NCBI GenBank assembly: GCA_036795455.1
Contig: DAIRET010000047.1
Location: forward strand, 1 to 17,924
Direction of reading: 5' to 3'
DNA: 17,924 bases
DNA from: DAIRET01 sp036795455
GTDB taxonomy: Bacteria; Bacteroidota; Ignavibacteria; Ignavibacteriales; Ignavibacteriaceae
Each line of letters starts with the position of its first letter. The stretch's first letter is position 1. Below the pieces are notes generated by a model, which worked only from the letters and a program-made list of their open reading frames with translations, searched no databases and had not been told where the DNA came from. A program made the position numbers and the translations under genes. Positions 12,473 to 17,924 of the stretch are shown piece by piece.

Positions 12473-13462
12473 TTATCTTTTTAGTTCTTTCAGAATAACT
12501 TCAATAACGGAATCCTTTTCTTTATCTTCAAGCAAATTATGCCCTGAATCGCTGAATTCAATTGACGAATAGGGGATAGAATACTTGTTCAACAAATTAT
12601 GAATTGTTGAACTTGTTATTGTGTTGTCTTTTCTTCCAGTTAAAACAAGCGGTTTTGTCGATGTTAGTTTTTTATAATCCACAATGTCCTGCAGTTCCCA
12701 CAAGGCGGCTACACTGCTTAAAGGGAATGTAGGTATTGCAAATCTATGATTCTGTTTATCCGAAGACTTATACAGTTTGTTATAATGATCCCTTGAAAAC
12801 TTATTTATTACAGGGTTTATGCTAAGGAAAAAATCTTTTACATGCTTGAATCGTAAAAGATGCTTCATAAATGAATGACTGCTGTTATGAACGAGATAAG
12901 GAGCCGTTATAATTAATTTATCAATCTCTCTTGTTGCCGCAATGTAAAGTGCAAGCAGCCCACCCATTGAATGCCCGATTATACTTACTTTATCTGAAAA
13001 ACCGGAAAGGAACTCGTATCCGTGAACTACATCTCTTAACCAGTCTTTCACCCTGATTTTTTTCAGAAGATTATAATCATCTAAACCGAATCCTGTAAGC
13101 ATTGGTGCATAAAAGGGAATATTCTCTTTTATCAATCTTTCAGTTAGTAAGCTGAATTCATTTACAGATGCAGAGAAACCGTGAATCAATAAAACGGAAC
13201 GTTCAACTTTTTTATTACCGGGATAAAACCGGGGTTTTGTTTCGATGAAGCAGCCGAGTTCTTCTATCTTGTTGAATGAGGAAAAGATAATCTTCCGTTT
13301 ATTTATCTTGTAGCTGTCAACCAGTTTTAATATTACAAAAAAAAGGAGTACAAAAACCGCAGCAAACCCGACGTATACAGTAAAAGAAGTTTCTAAAACG
13401 AAGAGCAAAGTCAGCAGCAGTGCCGATATTAATAGTAACAATATTAATAAAACCGTACTCAT
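12473..13462 (-). CDS. Membrane-anchored alpha/beta hydrolase (serine esterase/lipase type)
   Basis: This is a 329-residue protein. Two N-terminal membrane helices (about 4-23 and 28-47) anchor a hydrolase domain of the serine aminopeptidase S33/monoacylglycerol lipase type. LLIHGFSAS (91-99) supplies the oxyanion hole, GHSMGG (163-168) the nucleophile S165, GRKD the acid D279, and SGH the base H308. The triad is complete, so it should be an active esterase, lipase or thioesterase; the substrate cannot be inferred. The start codon is 3 bp after the stop of sprA, so it is probably translated from the same mRNA. A role in lipid or envelope processing linked to secretion is suggested only by this position. 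Confidence 0.9.
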   Translation of the reverse strand: MSTVLLILLLLISALLLTLLFVLETSFTVYVGFAAVFVLLFFVILKLVDSYKINKRKIIFSSFNKIEELGCFIETKPRFYPGNKKVERSVLLIHGFSASVNEFSLLTERLIKENIPFYAPMLTGFGLDDYNLLKKIRVKDWLRDVVHGYEFLSGFSDKVSIIGHSMGGLLALYIAATREIDKLIITAPYLVHNSSHSFMKHLLRFKHVKDFFLSINPVINKFSRDHYNKLYKSSDKQNHRFAIPTFPLSSVAALWELQDIVDYKKLTSTKPLVLTGRKDNTITSSTIHNLLNKYSIPYSSIEFSDSGHNLLEDKEKDSVIEVILKELKR

Positions 13463-13465
13463 CTT

Positions 13466-16400
13466 TTACTGGATTGAAATCTTTACATCAAGTCCAGCTT
13501 CCGTAGTTGTAGTAGGAGAAACTCTTGCAGCACCTTCCGGTGTTATAGTTGAACGTTTATAGAATATTGAAAGCGTTACCCTTGAACTTATCACATATTT
13601 TATTCTCGGCTCAAGTGAAGTTCTGACGGTTCCGTCCTGCGGAGTACCTTCTTCATTGAAATCAGCCATATTATAAATAACGGTAGAATTTTTCGTATTT
13701 GAATATGAGAAACTGAATTCAATATCGTTTTTAAGAGCTACACCGAAAAGAGGTATATCAAACCCGGTTTTCGAGTAATTGATAGTAACACCTATTTCCC
13801 GTGAGAACGTTTCGGTTATATTCTTAGTAGTAATTCCAAGATCGAAACCTGAGCGTGCTGAATATTTTACACTTCCTCCGAAATTCCCATCCCATAACGG
13901 TAAAAGGGTTAAATTCAATCCGAGTAAAGGCGCAAAACCGTAAGTAATTTTTTGCGACTGCGTAACCTGTTCACCGTCTGCCGTTAATCGCCATCCTTCA
14001 GTGTAGTTAGAACTATATGCATGGTCTAAACTAACTCTTTTAGTGAATGATTTGAACAATGCGAATTTTTCAAGACCATCCCATGTAATTCTCCAGTTTG
14101 CACGCGGAATATATTTAGCAAATTCCTTAAGGAAACCGAGATTCTCAAGTAAAGGAAGCGACTCGAATCCTTTTGAAAATGCCTGCGATAAATTTTCGCC
14201 GGGGTTTTCTGCTTGCGGATCATACAATTCGTGAACTCTTTTTATACCGCTCTTGAACATAGATAAAAAGAAAACAGGCGGAAAAGACAAATACGATCTA
14301 TCAAGTGTACCGGTTGATGACATACTTGTAATTGATGTAGTTCCATCAGCATTCGGTTTTAATTGTGTTGTTTTATTAATTGACCAGCCGACTTTCCAGG
14401 TTAAATCAATCTTTGCTCCTTCCCATAAAGGACGGGAAGTTTTCAAATCAATTTGATTTTTTTGAGTATAATTATCGGATAGATTAGCCGTTTCAACAGC
14501 AGCTCTTAAACCGGGGTCATTTGATAAACCGAGCATAAATAATCTCGGCGGTCCGTTGTCGACATTTGTTTTTAATCCCCAGAAGTTGGAGAACCCTGTT
14601 TTGTTTCCCTGCAATCCTGATGCAGAATATGAATTGTCGTTTGAAAAAGAGACCGTTATCGATTCGTAATCGAACAGCAAAGTTTTAGCAATAGTTCTCA
14701 AGAATAGTAATGCGTTCTTTAGTGCCGATGGTTTCTTAGGCAGTAATGCCAACGAATCCTCAATAGCTTTTACAGAGTCTTCGGCAGCTAATAAACTATC
14801 GAGACCCGTTTTCTTTTCCGGCTCAATTGACATCTCTTTTTTCTCAGGTTGATCATCACTGAAACTCCGTTCTCTGCCTCGATCTCTTGGAGGCGGTGGC
14901 GGTTGCTGGGCTGCTTCTGCAGGGTCTTCTTTGAATAACGGTTCCATCAACGCTTTTAAACGTAATGTCAAACTTACATTCGACCTGTTAGAATAGTTGG
15001 CAGACCTGCCAAGTTGTTCTTGCGATAAATTGTTGGTCCATTGGTATCTAACATTATATCCCATCTGGATAGTGAAGTTTTTATTAATATCCCACAAAGT
15101 TGGAAGTTTAGGTGATGTTCTAAAATCAAGGGTCTGCTGGTAAGAATAATCTTTTCCGAAGAAACCGCTTGAGATAATATCCCGCCAAATTTCACCTTCC
15201 CTCCGCTGATTATTCGATAAATCTGTTTCAAGATAAGTGAGCGAAGATGCAACATCTACATTGTAGCTTGTAGAAAGGTTTAAGAAACCTCCCTCCGTAA
15301 ATTTCCATCCTATAGCAAGACTTCTGTTAGCTGTAAAATCTCTTGATATAGTTGTAGCTGAAGCACTATTCTGAGTTTCCCTTGTTATATTTGTTGAACG
15401 CGATCTTTTAGCCTGAATACTCCATGTAAATGTTTGCGGAGTATAATAGAATTTTGCATTTCTATAATCGGATAGTAACCCGATAACAGAACCGAGTACC
15501 GGTATATCTGCGGGATAAAAATGATAATCCGGGCTAAGTGAAACTGCATAATTAACCGATGCCTGCCACTGCCAATTTTTTGCCGATTCAACTGTGGGAC
15601 TTCTGCTGAAAGATTTGTTATAGTTGAATGAATAAGTTAAACTATTAAATGAATCTCTTATCAACCAGTGGTTTACAGGAATTAAAAGTTTTATCCCGGA
15701 TGCAGTCCATGTATCAGAAGAAGAAACTGTTTGTGATTCAAGTTTTACCTGCTCCGGTGTTTTAGTTTTAGAACTTGCAGCAGCTTCATCAACTTTTATA
15801 TCGGTTCCCGGTAAATACAACGGTTTACCGATACTTTCTGTATGAGAATAATTCAACCGTAAATTGCTTCCGGGTAGATTTACAGGTAAAACTTTAAGCA
15901 CATTCAAATCCGCCGAAAGACCCCAATTCCTGGAATCCACCCTTGAGCCGAACCTATCGGCAAGTTTATGGAAGTACGGATCTGTTTTACTTAAATTAAA
16001 ATTTATTGTAACAAGGTCTGCCAATTTAAATGAAGTAGAAAGGCTATAAGCCCAACCGGGAGTGTCGTCAGCTCCTATTACTCTTAATTCATTTACCCAT
16101 ACTTCACCCGAAACAGGTGTTTGATAAACAGGGTCTTTATAGTTGTATAAACCGATACCAAGAAATCTGATTGAAGTTAAAGTCGGATTTCCTTTAACCC
16201 TGTAAACATAGAAATCACCATTACTAAGCCAGACTGTATCTGCATATTCTACGTTTGCAGAGTCGCGTTTTTGTTTAATCGCAGTAAGCTGTGAAAATAT
16301 TAATCGAACTTCGTTCCAATCATCATTAGTAGGATCTCCAACTAATTTTTGCCTGTATTCGTAGTAATTGTTTGTGTCGGAACCGAATCTGAAGTAAACA

Positions 16401-17924
16401 TCAAGCCCTTTTGTATTTTCATCTCCATGGAGGAACAACTTCATCTCGCTGTAATTGAAAACGTCGAGCGATCTCGGTAATACTTTTATTGCTTCGCGCG
16501 ATTCACCGTATTTTAAACCATTTAACACAAGGTTCAGTGATTGTTCATTGCGTAATACATCCTGGTCGACACGGCTGCGGTCTCTTTCGCGGCTGACACC
16601 GGGCGGACTTGAATAGGTATAAGGATTATCTTCTATATTAACAACAGAAATTGAAAGAACTTCATCGTCTTTAATTCTTTTTCTCCATTGATTACCGACA
16701 AGATTAAACTCGGCAAGACGTACATGAACTATCGAATCCGAACCGGTTACAAAAAAACGTATATATTCAACGTCTGAAAAACTCGGCGAGCCGATCATGT
16801 CTTTATATTCTTTTAACGGTATTCTGTATAAATACCAGTCATTACTACCTCCGCCGGCAATGTAAGAATTGAAAAGTGAGTCCGGCAGCAGGGGAATTTC
16901 ATAACGGTAATATGAATTTAATAAATCAACAGAGCCGTTCCTGTTTAAATCTTCTGTATCCGGTATCCTGCCTATGTCTGTCAAAGAGGCATTCCCTTCT
17001 GTACCGTTAATGTTGTAATAATCAAAAATATCAATTTCACTTGATGAACGGGGAGTGTATGCGAAATTATCACCGGATGGGTCTGCTCTTGTATCACCGG
17101 GTTCAAGCAACAATGCTTCTTGCGGATCAGTTAATCCGTCAATACCAAGGTCTTCACCTTCGTCAATCAGATCGTTGAAATTTTTATCTTCAGTATCTAA
17201 CTTGCCGTTAGGAATAACGTCTTCACTAATTTTACCTAAATCTATATAAACCTTTGCCTCTGGTAATGCATCCTGTATTTGCAGCCAGAACTCGATGAAT
17301 TCAATATTCTGATCTTCAAGATTGTTTGAAGCAGATGAGAGGAGTTTCATCATTCCGCCCCAGGCTAAATCGGGATGATTTAATTCGGGTTTGTAATTGT
17401 ATGTCCCCGGTGTACTGGGTAAGAAAACATAATCAAGCACGGTAACCTGTTCATCACCCTGGGCTACTTTCTTTTCAGGCCAAATATGTCTAACATTAAC
17501 ATTTGATGGGAGAACATTAAACCAAAAACTCTTCCCCTTGTAATGCATTGTTAAAGAATCGGGGAGTGATGGTATTCTCGTAATTCTCGATAGTCTATTC
17601 GGGGCACTTAAATCTTTCCATGTTGTGTAAGAAATCCCGATTGGATTAATAGTTTTTGTGGCTTCAAAATCGTCGATATAAGCAATGCTTTCCCCGCCGT
17701 CCGATTCAATTGTACTCTTTTTTGTGTTCGGGTCGGGATTCATGTATGCAACTTCACCTCTAAATGTAAGAGTTGACATTTCACGGGTCGAAATAATATT
17801 ATCAAGCGCTTTAGTAACAAAAGGTAAATCCGCACTTGTATTAAGGTCAACTCCGTAGATAGTATTGCTTAAAGGTTCTTCACCGATGCGTATTTTGTCG
17901 GACAGGGTTTGCTGCGTCAAATTA
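13466..17924 (-). CDS. sprA: SprA, type IX secretion outer-membrane translocon, C-terminal part
   Basis: The frame is open to the right edge of the window (an AAT codon precedes the first TTG at 17920), so the N-terminus is missing; 1484 or more residues are seen of a family usually around 2,400. SprA forms the very large outer-membrane barrel through which type IX substrates leave. Recognisable stretches are EPLSNTIYGVD and ADLPFVTKALD near the start, YIDDFEATKT (81-90), the acidic Ca-site-like segments DVIPNGKLDTED to DGLTDPQE (234-268) and DLNRNGSVDL (324-333), WVNELRV, and then hundreds of residues of alternating beta-strand pattern to the last strand GLDVKISIQ. Near residue 1000-1045 is a hydrophilic linker with PPPPPRDRGRER and many K/E residues, probably a periplasmic or surface loop. 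The hydrolase gene follows after 3 bp. Confidence 0.93.
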   Translation of the reverse strand, partial: NLTQQTLSDKIRIGEEPLSNTIYGVDLNTSADLPFVTKALDNIISTREMSTLTFRGEVAYMNPDPNTKKSTIESDGGESIAYIDDFEATKTINPIGISYTTWKDLSAPNRLSRITRIPSLPDSLTMHYKGKSFWFNVLPSNVNVRHIWPEKKVAQGDEQVTVLDYVFLPSTPGTYNYKPELNHPDLAWGGMMKLLSSASNNLEDQNIEFIEFWLQIQDALPEAKVYIDLGKISEDVIPNGKLDTEDKNFNDLIDEGEDLGIDGLTDPQEALLLEPGDTRADPSGDNFAYTPRSSSEIDIFDYYNINGTEGNASLTDIGRIPDTEDLNRNGSVDLLNSYYRYEIPLLPDSLFNSYIAGGGSNDWYLYRIPLKEYKDMIGSPSFSDVEYIRFFVTGSDSIVHVRLAEFNLVGNQWRKRIKDDEVLSISVVNIEDNPYTYSSPPGVSRERDRSRVDQDVLRNEQSLNLVLNGLKYGESREAIKVLPRSLDVFNYSEMKLFLHGDENTKGLDVYFRFGSDTNNYYEYRQKLVGDPTNDDWNEVRLIFSQLTAIKQKRDSANVEYADTVWLSNGDFYVYRVKGNPTLTSIRFLGIGLYNYKDPVYQTPVSGEVWVNELRVIGADDTPGWAYSLSTSFKLADLVTINFNLSKTDPYFHKLADRFGSRVDSRNWGLSADLNVLKVLPVNLPGSNLRLNYSHTESIGKPLYLPGTDIKVDEAAASSKTKTPEQVKLESQTVSSSDTWTASGIKLLIPVNHWLIRDSFNSLTYSFNYNKSFSRSPTVESAKNWQWQASVNYAVSLSPDYHFYPADIPVLGSVIGLLSDYRNAKFYYTPQTFTWSIQAKRSRSTNITRETQNSASATTISRDFTANRSLAIGWKFTEGGFLNLSTSYNVDVASSLTYLETDLSNNQRREGEIWRDIISSGFFGKDYSYQQTLDFRTSPKLPTLWDINKNFTIQMGYNVRYQWTNNLSQEQLGRSANYSNRSNVSLTLRLKALMEPLFKEDPAEAAQQPPPPPRDRGRERSFSDDQPEKKEMSIEPEKKTGLDSLLAAEDSVKAIEDSLALLPKKPSALKNALLFLRTIAKTLLFDYESITVSFSNDNSYSASGLQGNKTGFSNFWGLKTNVDNGPPRLFMLGLSNDPGLRAAVETANLSDNYTQKNQIDLKTSRPLWEGAKIDLTWKVGWSINKTTQLKPNADGTTSITSMSSTGTLDRSYLSFPPVFFLSMFKSGIKRVHELYDPQAENPGENLSQAFSKGFESLPLLENLGFLKEFAKYIPRANWRITWDGLEKFALFKSFTKRVSLDHAYSSNYTEGWRLTADGEQVTQSQKITYGFAPLLGLNLTLLPLWDGNFGGSVKYSARSGFDLGITTKNITETFSREIGVTINYSKTGFDIPLFGVALKNDIEFSFSYSNTKNSTVIYNMADFNEEGTPQDGTVRTSLEPRIKYVISSRVTLSIFYKRSTITPEGAARVSPTTTTEAGLDVKISIQ

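Noticed and set aside
13466..17920. Several 60-93-codon frames opposite to or out of frame with sprA
   Set aside because: They lie fully inside a clear coding frame and show no recognisable protein pattern.

Overview
The window is AT-rich DNA from a Bacteroidota-type bacterium. The strongest marker is a long C-terminal part of SprA, the outer-membrane translocon of the type IX secretion system, which is known from that phylum. A Wzi-like barrel, a sigma/anti-sigma/LTxxQ triad and promoters with TTG in both boxes fit the same assignment. Ignavibacteria is my best guess for the class; this is inference.

Layout. (1) 1-803: the 3' end of a Wzi-like outer-membrane barrel gene. (2) About 804-8580: an accessory island with four intact AAA_14/DUF4143 ATPase genes, one ATPase gene cut off after the Walker A region, two truncated heads that look like GxxExxY protein genes, and one intact four-helix-bundle (23S rRNA intervening-sequence type) gene, all on the + strand. 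The long gaps between them are mosaics of short repeats, including a 49-nt core present in three identical copies. (3) 8582-10080: an ECF sigma factor, a one-TM probable anti-sigma factor and a periplasmic LTxxQ (CpxP/Spy-like) protein, ending in a bidirectional terminator. (4) 10244-12116: a type II NADH dehydrogenase (-) divergent from yjbQ (+). (5) 12128-17924, all on the - strand: sprA (5' end outside the window), an alpha/beta hydrolase 3 bp downstream, and a small helical protein.

How it may work together. Regions 1 and 3-5 are ordinary envelope, stress and respiratory functions. The island has no transposase, integrase, reverse transcriptase or CRISPR array, so I cannot name it as a known system. 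Its most unusual properties are that every ATPase gene, including the broken one, has its own dyad-symmetric sequence just upstream; that the ATPases carry a C-terminal part resembling a winged helix, which could allow autoregulation; and that the gaps share repeat families that reach up to, and sometimes supply, stop codons. This looks like a site where single-gene units with common flanks collect and decay.
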